Source: Mycobacterium angelicum (lineage in GTDB: Bacteria; Actinomycetota; Actinomycetes; Mycobacteriales; Mycobacteriaceae). From it: DNA of 64,000 nucleotides. Below, piece by piece: positions 8,861 to 17,944 of this stretch; the first letter of the stretch is position 1; every line of letters begins with the position of its first letter. The stretch spans positions 62,001 to 126,000 of the forward strand of contig NZ_MVHE01000011.1 in assembly GCF_002086155.1 (NCBI RefSeq). Direction: 5' to 3'. The notes under the pieces were generated by a model that was not told the origin of the DNA, did no database searches, and saw only the letters and a program-made list of their open reading frames with translations. Both the position numbers and the translations under genes were made by a program.

Positions 8861-10498
8861 CTAGTGATGGTGGCTGTGACTGTGGCCGTGACTGTGGCCG
8901 TGGCCATGGTCGTCGTCTGCGTGGGCAGGCTTGTCGACCACCACCGTCTCGGTGGTGAGCACCATCCGGGCCACCGACGAGGCGTTGAGCACCGCGGACC
9001 GGGTCACCTTGACCGGGTCGACGATACCGTCGGCAGCCAGGTCGCCGTAGTTCAGGGTGCTCGCGTTCAGCCCGTGTCCAGCGGGCAGCTCGCTGACCTT
9101 GCTGATCACTACCGCGCCGTCCAGCCCGGCATTGGCGGCGATCCAGTACAGCGGTGCGGCAAGGGCCTCGGAGAACACGTCTACACCCAGGGCCTCGTCG
9201 CCGGAGAGCTCGCCACGCAGCGACTTCAGCACCTCGCGAGCCTGGATGAGCGCCGAGCCACCGCCTGCGACGGTGCCCTCTTCGACAGCCGCCTTGGCGG
9301 CCGCAACCGCATCCTCGACGCTTTCCTTACGCTCCTTGAGCGCGGTCTCGGTGGCCGCACCGACCTTGATGACGGCTACCCCCCCGGCCAGCTTGGCCAG
9401 CCGCTCGCCCAGCTTCTCGCGATCCCACTCCGAGTCGCTGTTGTCGATCTCGGTGCGCAGCAGGTTGACTCGCGCAGCGACGGCCTCCGGAGTGCCGCCA
9501 CCGTCGACGATGATGGTGTCGTCCTTGGTGACCACGACGCGACGCGCCGAGCCCATCACCTCGAGGCCCACCTCACGCAGCACCAGACCGGCGTCGGGGT
9601 TGACCACCTCGGCACCGGTGACCGCCGCCAGGTCCTGCAGGAACGCCTTGCGCCGGTCGCCGAAGTACGGCGACTTGACCGCGACCGCTTTCAGCGTCTT
9701 GCGGATGGAGTTGACGACCAGGGTCGCCAGGGCCTCGCCCTCGACGTCCTCGGCGATGATCACCAGCGGCCGGCCCGCCTCGGCGACCTTCTCCAGCAGC
9801 GGCAGCAGGTCGGGCAGCGAGCCGATCTTGTCCTGGTGCAACAGAATCAGCGGGTCCTCGAGCATGGCCTGCTGGGAGTCGAAATCGGTGACGAAGTACG
9901 CGGACAGGAAGCCCTTGTCCCAGCCGATGCCCTCGGTGAACTCCAGCTCGGTGCTCAGTGTCGACGACTCCTCGACGCTCACCACGCCGTCGTGGCCGAC
10001 CTTGCTCATCGCCTCGCCGACCAACTCGCCGATCTGCTCGTCACGCGAGGAGACCGTCGCCACCTGGGCGATTGCCTCTTTGCCGGACACCGGCGTGGCC
10101 GCGGCCAGCAGTGCCTCGGACACCGCGTCGGCGGCCTTGGCGATCCCCGCGCCGAGCGCGATCGGGTTGACCCCGGCCGCGACCAGCCGCAGCCCGCCCT
10201 TCACCAGCGCTTGCGCCAGCACGGTCGCGGTGGTGGTGCCGTCGCCGGCGACGTCGTTGGTCTTGGTGGCCACCGACTTCACCAGCTGGGCACCGAGGTT
10301 CTCGAACGGGTCTTCCAGGTCGATCTCGCGGGCCACGGTGACGCCGTCGTTGGTCACGGTCGGCCCGCCGAATGACTTGGCCAGCACCACGTGCCGGCCG
10401 CGCGGCCCCAGCGTCACCCGCACCGTGTCGGCGAGCTTGTCCATGCCCGCCTCCATGGCACGACGCGCGGTTTCGTCGTACTCGATAAGTTTGCTCAT
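8861..10498 (-). CDS. groEL1: 60 kDa chaperonin GroEL1 with His-rich C-terminus
   Basis: The 545-residue protein is a full-length group I chaperonin with [22 protein letters not shown], the ATPase motif [15 protein letters not shown] and the long equatorial/apical pattern. It ends in an alternating His/Gly/Ser tail of about 18 residues instead of the GGM repeats of GroEL2. This tail marks the mycobacterial GroEL1 type, which follows groES and has been linked to biofilm mycolate metabolism and metal binding. Start is an ATG with AAGGGGA upstream. It is cotranscribed with groES (77-base spacer). The paralogue groEL2 is not in this window. Confidence 0.98.
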   Translation of the reverse strand: MSKLIEYDETARRAMEAGMDKLADTVRVTLGPRGRHVVLAKSFGGPTVTNDGVTVAREIDLEDPFENLGAQLVKSVATKTNDVAGDGTTTATVLAQALVKGGLRLVAAGVNPIALGAGIAKAADAVSEALLAAATPVSGKEAIAQVATVSSRDEQIGELVGEAMSKVGHDGVVSVEESSTLSTELEFTEGIGWDKGFLSAYFVTDFDSQQAMLEDPLILLHQDKIGSLPDLLPLLEKVAEAGRPLVIIAEDVEGEALATLVVNSIRKTLKAVAVKSPYFGDRRKAFLQDLAAVTGAEVVNPDAGLVLREVGLEVMGSARRVVVTKDDTIIVDGGGTPEAVAARVNLLRTEIDNSDSEWDREKLGERLAKLAGGVAVIKVGAATETALKERKESVEDAVAAAKAAVEEGTVAGGGSALIQAREVLKSLRGELSGDEALGVDVFSEALAAPLYWIAANAGLDGAVVISKVSELPAGHGLNASTLNYGDLAADGIVDPVKVTRSAVLNASSVARMVLTTETVVVDKPAHADDDHGHGHSHGHSHSHHH

Positions 10499-10575
10499 TA
10501 AGGATCCCCTTCAACGCGAGCCGCCCCGGAAATCACCCGCGGTTCAACACGGGGATCGCCGGGGCGGGACACGGG

Positions 10576-10878
10576 TTACTTGGAAACGACAGCCAGCACG
10601 TCGCGTGCCGACAGGATCAGGTATTCCTCGCCGCCGTACTTGATCTCGGTGCCGCCGTACTTGCTGTAGATGACGGTGTCACCCTCGGCAACGTCCAGCG
10701 GGATCCGCTTCTCGCCGTCCTCGTCCCACCGGCCGGGGCCGACTGCGACGACGGTGCCCTCCTGGGGCTTCTCCTTGGCGGTGTCGGGGATGACCAGACC
10801 GGACGCGGTCGTGGTCTCGGCCTCGTTGGCCTGCACGAGAATCTTGTCCTCGAGTGGCTTGATGTTCACCTTCGCCAC
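10576..10878 (-). CDS. groES: 10 kDa co-chaperonin GroES
   Basis: The 100-residue product begins [15 protein letters not shown] and contains the mobile-loop region ([20 protein letters not shown]) and [17 protein letters not shown], all standard for GroES, the lid of the GroEL chamber. The start is a GTG with GGAGG about 13 bases upstream. It heads the groES-groEL1 operon. A CIRCE operator 142 bases upstream indicates HrcA repression with heat induction. The mature protein is also a strong mycobacterial antigen. Confidence 0.98.
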   Translation of the reverse strand: MAKVNIKPLEDKILVQANEAETTTASGLVIPDTAKEKPQEGTVVAVGPGRWDEDGEKRIPLDVAEGDTVIYSKYGGTEIKYGGEEYLILSARDVLAVVSK

Positions 10879-11019
10879 GATTTGGAGCCTCCACTAGTTA
10901 GAGTTGGCGGTCGGTCCGGGGCACGCCCCGGGACCGTCCGAATTACCAGGTGATGGCATTCTTCTCAACCCTCACGTCGTCGTCGCGGGTGCCGGCGCAG
11001 GAGCTGTCCGATTGCCACC

Positions 11020-11050
11020 TAGCACTCTATACATGCGAGTGCTAGCACTC
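11020..11050 (-). promoter_or_regulatory. CIRCE element (HrcA operator) and promoter region of groES-groEL1
   Basis: TAGCACTC (11020-11027), nine spacer bases and GAGTGCTA (11037-11044) form the conserved CIRCE inverted repeat without mismatch in the 8-base arms. The right arm continues as GAGTGCTAGCACTC (11037-11050), a second perfect 14-base dyad sharing one half-site. On the reverse strand TTGAGT and TATAGA near here could be -35/-10 boxes, though the spacing (15) is short. The element overlaps the tsaD stop codon. Confidence 0.93.
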
Positions 11051-12094
11051 AAGGGGGGCCCGCTGCTTCCCGGCAACCTGTCCCGTTACCACCGGTAAAC
11101 CGGGATCGCTGGGTACATCCAGCGGTGACGGCGGTGCCCCGGCGGCAACCAGTTGCGCGGCGAACGCGGCGATCATCGCTCCGTTATCGGTGCACAACCG
11201 GGGTCTGGGTATTCGCAACGTCAGCCCCGCCGCGGCACACCGTTGGGTGGCCAGCTCGCGCAGCCTGGAATTGGCGGCCACTCCCCCGGCGATCAGCAGC
11301 GTAGACACACCCAGCTCAACGGCCGCCCGGACCGCCTTCTTGGTCAGCACGTCGGCGACGGCCTCCTGGAAACCGGCCGCGACATCGGCGGTCCGGAAGT
11401 CCGGGTGGCTCTCGACGTAGCGGGCCACAGCGGTCTTGAGCCCGGAGAAACTGAACGCGTGCGGGTCGTCGTTGGGGCCGGTCATGCCGCGCGGGAAAAA
11501 GACGGCCTGCGGATCCCCGGTGCGGGCCAGCTCGTCGAGCACTCTGCCGCCGGGATAGCCGAGGCCGAGTAACCGCGCCACCTTGTCGTAGGCCTCGCCC
11601 GCGGCGTCGTCAACCGTGCTGCCGAGTTCGACGATCGGCTCGCCCAGCGAACGCACGTGCAGCAGGTGGGTGTGACCCCCGGACACCAGCAGCGCCACAC
11701 ATTCGGGTAGCGGCCCGTGCTCGTAGACGTCGGCGGCCAGATGCCCGCCCAGGTGGTTGACGGCGTAAAAGGGCGCGCCCCAGGCGGCCGCATACGCTTT
11801 GGCCGCGGCCACGCCCACCAGTAGCGCGCCGGCCAACCCGGGGCCGATGGTGGCGGCGACGACGTCGGGCTGGGTCAGGCCGGCCGTGGCCAAGGCGCGA
11901 CGCATCGCCGGACCCAGGGCTTCCAAGTGGGCGCGGGAGGCGATCTCGGGCACCACCCCGCCGAACCGCACGTGCTCGTCGACGCTGGACGCCACCTCGT
12001 CGGCCAGCAGTGTCACGCTGCCGTCAGCGTCGAGGCGCGCGATCCCGACACCTGTCTCGTCACAAGACGTTTCGATGGCCAGGATGACGGTCAT
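11042..12094 (-). CDS. tsaD: tRNA N6-adenosine threonylcarbamoyltransferase TsaD
   Basis: The 350-residue protein starts [19 protein letters not shown] and has the Kae1/TsaD landmarks: [17 protein letters not shown], the iron-binding pair in [22 protein letters not shown], and [12 protein letters not shown]. It transfers the threonylcarbamoyl group to A37 of ANN-decoding tRNAs with TsaB and TsaE, both encoded just upstream. An interspersed repeat ending in GAGGAGGAG supplies its Shine-Dalgarno sequence. The TAG stop (11042-11044) lies inside the CIRCE element of groES. Length is normal for the family (formerly Gcp). Confidence 0.97.
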   Translation of the reverse strand: MTVILAIETSCDETGVGIARLDADGSVTLLADEVASSVDEHVRFGGVVPEIASRAHLEALGPAMRRALATAGLTQPDVVAATIGPGLAGALLVGVAAAKAYAAAWGAPFYAVNHLGGHLAADVYEHGPLPECVALLVSGGHTHLLHVRSLGEPIVELGSTVDDAAGEAYDKVARLLGLGYPGGRVLDELARTGDPQAVFFPRGMTGPNDDPHAFSFSGLKTAVARYVESHPDFRTADVAAGFQEAVADVLTKKAVRAAVELGVSTLLIAGGVAANSRLRELATQRCAAAGLTLRIPRPRLCTDNGAMIAAFAAQLVAAGAPPSPLDVPSDPGLPVVTGQVAGKQRAPLEC

Positions 12095-12099
12095 CCGCG

Positions 12100-12133
12100 C
12101 CGCTCCTCCTCATCACTGCGTTCTGCATCGTCG
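12100..12133 (-). repeat. Interspersed (MIRU-like) repeat, copy 1, between rimI and tsaD
   Basis: A 34-base sequence matches a second copy at 13237-13270 at 32 of 34 positions. On the reverse strand it reads GATGCAGAACGCAGTGATG then AGGAGGAGCGG and so provides the tsaD ribosome binding site. Its composition resembles the end of mycobacterial interspersed repetitive units, known to sit between translationally coupled genes; this identification is from memory of the consensus. Confidence 0.65.
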
Positions 12134-12143
12134 CCGGCGCGGG

Positions 12144-12611
12144 TCACTGCGGTACCCGTCGCATGGTGTAGGCGTCAGCGCCGCTGACCCGGTAGTAGCG
12201 CTTGCGCAAACCTATCTGCTCGAATCCCACGCTGCGGTACAGGCCGAGGGCGGCCTCGTTGTCGGTGCGGACCTCCAAGAAGACGACGCCGCCCTCGGCG
12301 AAGTCCAGCAGTTCGTCCAGTAGCCGACGGCCGATGCCCCGCCCTTGATAGTCCGGGTCCACGCCGATGGTGTGCACCTCGTACTCGAAAGGCGGGGTGC
12401 GGCCCAGCCGCGAGATGCCGGCATAGCCGACCAGCAGCCCCGCGCTGCGGGCGCCCACATAGTGGTTGCGGACGCTGGCCAGTTCGCGTTCGAATGCGAC
12501 GGCCGGCCATGGGTCGTCGCCGTCGAAGAGCTGGGCTTCCAGTTCGGCGCAGCGGTCGGCGTCCGCGCGGGTCAGCGCGCCGAGGGTGACGGGCTCGACG
12601 GGAGCGGTCAT
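12144..12611 (-). CDS. rimI: Ribosomal-protein-alanine N-acetyltransferase RimI
   Basis: This 155-residue GNAT protein has the acetyl-CoA loop DYQGRGIGRRLLDELLD (about residues 86-102) and the C-terminal NEAALGLYRSVGFEQIGLRKRYY typical of RimI. In E. coli RimI acetylates the N-terminus of ribosomal protein S18; mycobacterial RimI appears to have wider N-terminal specificity. Its ATG overlaps the tsaB stop (ATGA), so translation is coupled. Position between tsaB and tsaD is the conserved actinobacterial order. Confidence 0.94.
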   Translation of the reverse strand: MTAPVEPVTLGALTRADADRCAELEAQLFDGDDPWPAVAFERELASVRNHYVGARSAGLLVGYAGISRLGRTPPFEYEVHTIGVDPDYQGRGIGRRLLDELLDFAEGGVVFLEVRTDNEAALGLYRSVGFEQIGLRKRYYRVSGADAYTMRRVPQ

Positions 12612-13237
12612 AAGCGCTCCGCCAGGGGTTTGGCGTCCGGACGGCGCAGATACAGCGCCACCAGCGGCGCCGGCTGCGCGGACCAGTCAGGTACCGCGGC
12701 GACCAGGCCGGCCGGGGTGGGGCAGACCGGCTCGATGCACGGCAGGCCGAACAGCGCCGCATGCTCCGGAGAACCGGCGACCGCCCGCGCCGGGCCGGGG
12801 TCGACGTCGGCCGCGGCGTCGACTCCCGGACCGCCGGTGCGAATTCCGTCGCGGTAGCGCGCCCAGTAGACCTCGCGACGGCGTGCATCGGTGACCACCA
12901 GCACCTCGCCGCTGGTTTGCCCGCCGATGGCGTCCAGGCTGCACACGCCGTGCACGGGGATGTCCAGCGCATGCCCGTAAGCGGCGGCGGTGGCCATGCC
13001 GGCCCGCAGGCCGGTGAACGGGCCGGGACCGCAGCCCACCACGACGGCGTCCAGGTCGGCCATCGTCAGCCCGGCATCGCCAAGTGCGGCAACCACATTC
13101 GGTGTCAGCCGTTCGGCGTGGGCACGGGCGTCGATGGTTACCCGCTGCGCCAGCACGGCTGAATCCTCAAGCCGGACAATCCCCGCCGTCACCGCCGGTG
13201 TGGAAGTGTCGAGCGCGAGAATCGTGCCTATTTGCAC
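12608..13237 (-). CDS. tsaB: tRNA threonylcarbamoyladenosine biosynthesis protein TsaB
   Basis: The 209-residue ASKHA-fold protein starts MQIGTILALDTSTPAVTAG and has VVGCGPGPFTGLRAGMATA. It lacks the metal site of TsaD, as expected for the scaffold that dimerises with TsaD and TsaE in the t6A complex. The GTG start at 13237 sits 4 bases behind AGGAGG, which is part of the interspersed repeat. It overlaps the tsaE stop by 10 bases and the rimI start by 4. Confidence 0.95.
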   Translation of the reverse strand: MQIGTILALDTSTPAVTAGIVRLEDSAVLAQRVTIDARAHAERLTPNVVAALGDAGLTMADLDAVVVGCGPGPFTGLRAGMATAAAYGHALDIPVHGVCSLDAIGGQTSGEVLVVTDARRREVYWARYRDGIRTGGPGVDAAADVDPGPARAVAGSPEHAALFGLPCIEPVCPTPAGLVAAVPDWSAQPAPLVALYLRRPDAKPLAERL

Positions 13238-13734
13238 CGCTCCTCCTCATCGCTGCGCTCTGCATCGTCGTCGATGTACGATCCCCACTCCCACGTGGCA
13301 ATCCTGGTGTCGGAGTGGCTGATTCGCTCGAGCCGAACGTCGAGGTGGCGCTCCGAGAGGCGCTCGGCCAGGCCCTCGCCCCACTCCACCACGACGACCG
13401 CATCCTGCAGATCGGTGTCGAGGTCCAGCGAGTCCAGTTCGCCCAGTAGGTCCGCACCCCGGTGATCCAGCAGCCGGTAGACGTCGACGTGGATCATCGC
13501 CGGACGCCCGGACCGGCGCGACGGGTGCACCCGCGCCAACACGTAGGTCGGTGAGGTGACGGGACCGTCGACATCCATCGCCGCAGCAATCCCCTTGGCC
13601 AGCACGGTTTTTCCGGCACCGAGCGGCCCGGAAAGCACGACGACGTCGCCCGCGCGCAGCTGTTCGCCCAGCCGTGATCCCAGCGCCACGGTGTCCTCCA
13701 CGCGCTCACATGTGGCGCTGCCCTGCCTATCCAC
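13228..13734 (-). CDS. tsaE: tRNA threonylcarbamoyladenosine biosynthesis ATPase TsaE
   Basis: The 168-residue product has the Walker A motif GPLGAGKTVLAKG (about residues 36-48), then DGPVTSPTYVLARVH and IHVDVYRLLDH, and VVVVEWGEGLAERL near the end, the YjeE/TsaE pattern. It powers turnover of the TsaB-TsaD complex. The start is a GTG at 13734. The acidic C-terminal end derives from the interspersed repeat. The stop of the upstream hydrolase overlaps by 8 bases and tsaB by 10, so four to five genes form one coupled unit. Confidence 0.95.
   Translation of the reverse strand: MDRQGSATCERVEDTVALGSRLGEQLRAGDVVVLSGPLGAGKTVLAKGIAAAMDVDGPVTSPTYVLARVHPSRRSGRPAMIHVDVYRLLDHRGADLLGELDSLDLDTDLQDAVVVVEWGEGLAERLSERHLDVRLERISHSDTRIATWEWGSYIDDDAERSDEEERCK
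13237..13270 (-). repeat. Interspersed (MIRU-like) repeat, copy 2, over the tsaE/tsaB junction
   Basis: This 34-base copy matches 12100-12133 with two differences. It encodes the last residues of TsaE (…[10 protein letters not shown]) and carries the tsaB Shine-Dalgarno sequence, so it has become part of a gene end. Both copies lie in the same operon, each just before a TsaB/TsaD-family gene. Confidence 0.65.
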
Positions 13735-14830
13735 GCCGGAACCGTTCGCGTAACCGGCGCAAGCGCAACGTCATCTTGCCCGGGACGGCCCGCTCGACGA
13801 GCCGGATAAGCCCGTCGTTGATGGCCTCGGGCTTGTCCAGCAGCGCCAGGTGGCTGGCCCCTTCGACGATGACGAGTTCGGACAACGGCAGCGAGGCGGC
13901 CATCTTTCGCGAGTATTCGTCGGGGGTGAGCAGGTCATGGTCACCGCAGGCGATCAGAGTCGGGATCCGCAGCAGCGTCCACAGTCCGGCCGTTTCGTCG
14001 TGCGTTTCCAGCGCGCTCAAAAAGCCCATCAGCGTGGCGATCGGGGTGGCGTTCATCATGCGCTGCGAGAACGCGTCCAGGCTGCGGCTGACCTGCAGGT
14101 CACTGTAGGAGGCGGCACGCAGAATCGGCCCGATCAGCGACCGGGACACGTTGCGGCCGCGGTGCACGAGCTTGGGCGCGGACTTGGCCGCAAAGCGCAC
14201 GGCGTCCAGGGCCGGGTTCTTCAGAAACTCACCCAGCGGCGAGCGGGTAACCCCTTCGGCGGCCGAGGAAATCAACGCAGCGCCGATGATCCGCTGGCCG
14301 TACTGCTCCGGGAATTGGCGGGCATGCGACAGCACGGTCATGCCGCCCATCGAGTGGCCGACCAACACGATCAGCCCGCGCGGCGCGGCTGCCTGCACGA
14401 CGGCTTCCAGATCCTGGCCGAGCTGGGTCAGGGTGTAGGACTCCGGGGCGCCTTCCCCGGACTGGCCGTGTCCGCGCTGGTCGTAGAAGACCATGCGCAC
14501 GTCCGAACCCCATCGCTCGGCCAGCCTTATCCGCTGAAAGTGGAAGGCGCCCATGCGTAGACAGAATCCGTGGGCGAACACCACGGTCAGCGGCGCATCC
14601 ACCGGGCCGGCCTCGCGCACCGTCAACGTAACGCCGTCGGTGGTCACCACTTCCTGGCTGCGATCGCTGTCGAGTCGATCGAAATCCTCATCGGCCCAGG
14701 GATCTTCGAGCAGGGCGCGGTCGGCCATCGACCGGCGGGCCGAGGCTCCTACCAGGGTGGCGACCGCAGTCAGCCCGGCGCCGCCCGCAAGCCAGGCCTT
14801 CTGGCGTTTACGGGTTTCGCTGTCACTCAA
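13727..14830 (-). CDS. Alpha/beta hydrolase between alr and tsaE
   Basis: The 367-residue protein has a short hydrophobic N-terminal stretch ([19 protein letters not shown], possible membrane anchor) followed by an alpha/beta hydrolase domain: [12 protein letters not shown], nucleophile elbow [12 protein letters not shown] (about residue 160), acid region CGDHDLLTP and [13 protein letters not shown] with the likely catalytic His. The start is a TTG whose last bases overlap the alr stop (TTGA), and its stop overlaps tsaE, so it is embedded in the alr-tsaE operon. Many mycobacteria carry a hydrolase here. Substrate unknown, a lipid ester is plausible. Confidence 0.85.
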   Translation of the reverse strand: MSDSETRKRQKAWLAGGAGLTAVATLVGASARRSMADRALLEDPWADEDFDRLDSDRSQEVVTTDGVTLTVREAGPVDAPLTVVFAHGFCLRMGAFHFQRIRLAERWGSDVRMVFYDQRGHGQSGEGAPESYTLTQLGQDLEAVVQAAAPRGLIVLVGHSMGGMTVLSHARQFPEQYGQRIIGAALISSAAEGVTRSPLGEFLKNPALDAVRFAAKSAPKLVHRGRNVSRSLIGPILRAASYSDLQVSRSLDAFSQRMMNATPIATLMGFLSALETHDETAGLWTLLRIPTLIACGDHDLLTPDEYSRKMAASLPLSELVIVEGASHLALLDKPEAINDGLIRLVERAVPGKMTLRLRRLRERFRRG

Positions 14831-16014
14831 GGTCGTTCGGGTCCTTCAGCCTCGCGATAGCTTCTGACGATGCGTCCCCGCGGACCGGTGACCACTTCGT
14901 AGTGGATGGTGCCCAGGAGATCGGCCCAGTCCTGCGCGGTGGGCTCGCCGCTATTGCCGGGCCCGAACAGGATCGCCTCGTCGCCTTCGGCCACGTCGAG
15001 CGGCCCGGGCCCCAGGTCGACGACGAACTGGTCCATGCAGATCCGCCCGACGCCGGGCCGGCGCCGGCCGTTGATCAACACCTCCAGCCGCCCGCCCAAC
15101 GCGCGGACCACGCCGTCGGCGTAGCCCACCGGGATCAGCGCCAGGTTGGTGTCGCGTGGCGCGACCCAGGTGTGAGCGTACGACACGCCCTCGCCGGCGC
15201 GAATCGACTTCACCAGCGCAACAGCACATTTCACGGTCATCGCCGGCACCAGACCCATGTCGCCCAGCTTAGGGACCGGGCTCAGCCCGTACACGGCGAT
15301 ACCCGGGCGCACCAGGTCGAAGGCCAGATCGGGCCGGGTCATGGTGGCCGACGAATTCGACAGGTGCGCCAGCTCGAAGCTCACCCCTTGCTCGCGGGCC
15401 TGGGCCAGCAGGTCGCGGAATCGCGCGGCCTGAAGGTCGTTGATCGGATCGTCGGGTTTGTCGGCGAAAACCATGTGCGACATCAGGGCGCGCAACCGGA
15501 TCGCTTCCTCGGCGACGGCCTGGCGCAGCGCGGCCAGCATCGCCGGGTACTGGTCCGGGCTCACGCCGTTGCGGTTGAGCCCGGTGTCGACCTTGACGGT
15601 CACCGTTGCCGCGCGGCCGGTCCGTCGTGCCGCGTCCAGCACCTCGTCGAGTTGGCGCACCGACGACACGGCGATCTCCACATTGCCCAGCAGGGCAGGC
15701 GCGAAGTCCAGGCCGGGCGGGTGCAGCCAGGCCAGCACCGGCGCGGTGATGCCGTCGGCGCGTAAGGCCAGCGCCTCGTCGACGGTGGCCACACCGAGTT
15801 CGGCGGCTCCGGCGGCCAGCGCGGTGTGGGCGACCCGAACCGCACCATGGCCATAGCCGTCGGCCTTGACCACGGCCATGACCCCGGCATTGCCGGCGTG
15901 CTCGCGCAACACCCGCACGTTGTGCGCGATTGCATCGAGATCCACCACGGCCTCGGCGAGGACTCCCGGTGTCAGCGATAGCGGCGTAACGGCCCACCCC
16001 TTCATGGCCGCCAT
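14827..16014 (-). CDS. alr: Alanine racemase
   Basis: The 395-residue protein has the PLP lysine motif [15 protein letters not shown] (about residues 46-60) and the second active-site segment [13 protein letters not shown] with the catalytic Tyr. It makes D-alanine for peptidoglycan and is the target of D-cycloserine. Length is standard. In-frame starts [14 protein letters not shown] leave a few residues of uncertainty. It heads the alr-hydrolase-tsaE-tsaB-rimI-tsaD unit. Confidence 0.97.
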   Translation of the reverse strand: MAAMKGWAVTPLSLTPGVLAEAVVDLDAIAHNVRVLREHAGNAGVMAVVKADGYGHGAVRVAHTALAAGAAELGVATVDEALALRADGITAPVLAWLHPPGLDFAPALLGNVEIAVSSVRQLDEVLDAARRTGRAATVTVKVDTGLNRNGVSPDQYPAMLAALRQAVAEEAIRLRALMSHMVFADKPDDPINDLQAARFRDLLAQAREQGVSFELAHLSNSSATMTRPDLAFDLVRPGIAVYGLSPVPKLGDMGLVPAMTVKCAVALVKSIRAGEGVSYAHTWVAPRDTNLALIPVGYADGVVRALGGRLEVLINGRRRPGVGRICMDQFVVDLGPGPLDVAEGDEAILFGPGNSGEPTAQDWADLLGTIHYEVVTGPRGRIVRSYREAEGPERP

Positions 16015-16027
16015 TGTCCCAGAACGT

Positions 16028-17875
16028 TCAGATGGTCTGGTGGCGCCCGAAGTACTTGTGGTCCTCGCTGTAGCCGCCGTAACCGCTGCCTATCTCGGAG
16101 TAGTGGGCCAGAAACTCGATGCCTTTGATCCACTTGACCTGCTTGAAGCCATGCTGGAGTTCGTTGCGCAGCCGCAGCGGCGCGCCGTGGCCGTAGCTCA
16201 GCGGTTCGCCGTTCATGTCGTAGGCCAGCATGCTCAGATGGTGGCTCATCTGATCGATGGGGTGCACGTTGTAGTAGATCCCGCCGGTGGCGCCCAGGCC
16301 CAACGAGTAGAACGCCACCCATTTGGCTTGCGGCAACGGTTTGACGATGTCCATGATGGCCTGCATGGACACCCCGCCCCATTTGGCGACACCCGACCAG
16401 GCCTGAATGCAGAAGTGCTGGGTGATCTGCTCGTGGTAGCCCAGCGCCTTCAACTGCTCGAGTGAGAAGTCGGTCGGATTTTCGACGAGACCGTAGACCC
16501 GCAACCGCCAATCGCGAAAGCCGCTGTTCTCCAGCTCCTTGTACTCGACGCTGTCCGGTAAACGGCCGTTGTGCCAGAAGTACGGCGAGATGTCCTTCTC
16601 GGTGAACGCGCCCGGCTCCGGATTCATCCGTTCCAGCAACCGTTGCAGCGGCCCGATCAGCGCGTCCCCGGTGCGCTGCACGACGCGGGGGTGCCGGATG
16701 GTGAGCGGGGTGGCCGCCACCCAGCCCACCACCGTTATCACCATCGCCACGGCAAAGACCACGAAGCCCACCCAACTGGCGTCGTCGCGGGTGGCGAACA
16801 TGTGGTTGAGGTTGCGCAGCGCGGCGGTGGCAAACACCAGCGTGACGTGCACGAGGATGAAGAAAACGAAGAACACCAGCACCAGGAAGTGCAGCGAGCG
16901 CGCGACTTGAATGCTGAGCCGCTTGCTGATCACGGTGAGGCGCATCGACAGCGCCGGGGACATGCCCAGACCGGTGATCAGCGCGGCCGGCGCCGCGATG
17001 AACACCACCGTGAAGTAGGCCAGCAACTGCAGACCGTTGTAGGCGATCCAGCCGTTGTCGTTGGTCGGCCAGTCCAGCGACAGGTACTGAATCGCGACCG
17101 ATGCGGCGTTGGGGAAGACGTCCCAACTCATCGGCACCAGGTGCCGCCACTGCCCGGTGACGAACAGCAGCACGTAGAACACCAACCCGTTGACCAGCCA
17201 CAGCACGTCGGCGCCCAGATGCCACCAGCGGGCCAGCCCGATGGAGTGCCGGAAACCCGGAAGCCCGAACTGTCCGGGCAGGGCGACGGTGTCGTCGTTG
17301 GCGGTCCAGTAGCCCTCCGGTACCGGCGGGCCCACCCGCAGCCACTCATCCTTGCCCGGCGTGCAGTTGCGGCTGAAGTACAGCCGCGGGTGGTCGCAGA
17401 GGATCTGAATCCCCGACCGGATGATGAACGTCATCAGGAAAAGGTTGAAGAAGTGGGTCCAGCCCTCCCAGGCATGCATGCCGGTCGGCACACCGCGGGT
17501 GTCGGTGCCGGGATAGCGCTGGATGAACGACTGCACCGCCGGCATGTTGTGCAGGCCCTTGCCGATCGCCACCGCCGCGACCAGCAGGGCGAAGCCGATG
17601 GGCAGCAGCCACAGCAGGTTGAACCACTTGTCCTGGCCCACCCGTAGCTTGGGCGCGGTGGCGCGCCTGCTGAGGTCGAATCCGCCGCCGTAAGTCTGCA
17701 GATCGATCTGGTCGTGGGCGGGATGGATCTCGGCGCTATAGGACTCCAGCGCCAGCTCGACGAGTTCCACCTCTTTGAGTTGGGTGGATTCCGAAGATTC
17801 TGCGGAAGTCGCGGTGGTTCCCGGCCAGTTCACCCGCTGGACCGCGTCCCGGTCGTCACTGCTTGCGCGGCTCAC
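16028..17875 (-). CDS. Molybdopterin-dependent oxidoreductase fused to a b561-like membrane domain
   Basis: This 615-residue protein joins two parts. Residues about 80-420 hold six predicted membrane helices with His residues placed like heme-b ligands ([40 protein letters not shown]). Residues about 440-610 form a sulfite-oxidase/YedY-type molybdopterin domain with the Cys ligand in [19 protein letters not shown]. The likely job is to pass electrons between a Mo-cofactor substrate site and the quinone pool through heme b. I start at the GTG at 17875, behind GGAGA; a frame to 17932 is less supported. Related mycobacterial proteins are usually shorter. It stands between alr and gadB, where I recall no such gene in H37Rv. 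Confidence 0.85.
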   Translation of the reverse strand: MSRASSDDRDAVQRVNWPGTTATSAESSESTQLKEVELVELALESYSAEIHPAHDQIDLQTYGGGFDLSRRATAPKLRVGQDKWFNLLWLLPIGFALLVAAVAIGKGLHNMPAVQSFIQRYPGTDTRGVPTGMHAWEGWTHFFNLFLMTFIIRSGIQILCDHPRLYFSRNCTPGKDEWLRVGPPVPEGYWTANDDTVALPGQFGLPGFRHSIGLARWWHLGADVLWLVNGLVFYVLLFVTGQWRHLVPMSWDVFPNAASVAIQYLSLDWPTNDNGWIAYNGLQLLAYFTVVFIAAPAALITGLGMSPALSMRLTVISKRLSIQVARSLHFLVLVFFVFFILVHVTLVFATAALRNLNHMFATRDDASWVGFVVFAVAMVITVVGWVAATPLTIRHPRVVQRTGDALIGPLQRLLERMNPEPGAFTEKDISPYFWHNGRLPDSVEYKELENSGFRDWRLRVYGLVENPTDFSLEQLKALGYHEQITQHFCIQAWSGVAKWGGVSMQAIMDIVKPLPQAKWVAFYSLGLGATGGIYYNVHPIDQMSHHLSMLAYDMNGEPLSYGHGAPLRLRNELQHGFKQVKWIKGIEFLAHYSEIGSGYGGYSEDHKYFGRHQTI

Positions 17876-17944
17876 GAGCGTCTCCTCTCGTTCCGCAATT
17901 CGCGATACCTTGTACCCCCGCGGTCCGAGCACAAACCGCGATCG

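Noticed and set aside
8849..10643. Two forward-strand frames of over 500 codons opposite groEL1
   Set aside because: They are antisense shadows of groEL1, with biased composition and no family features.
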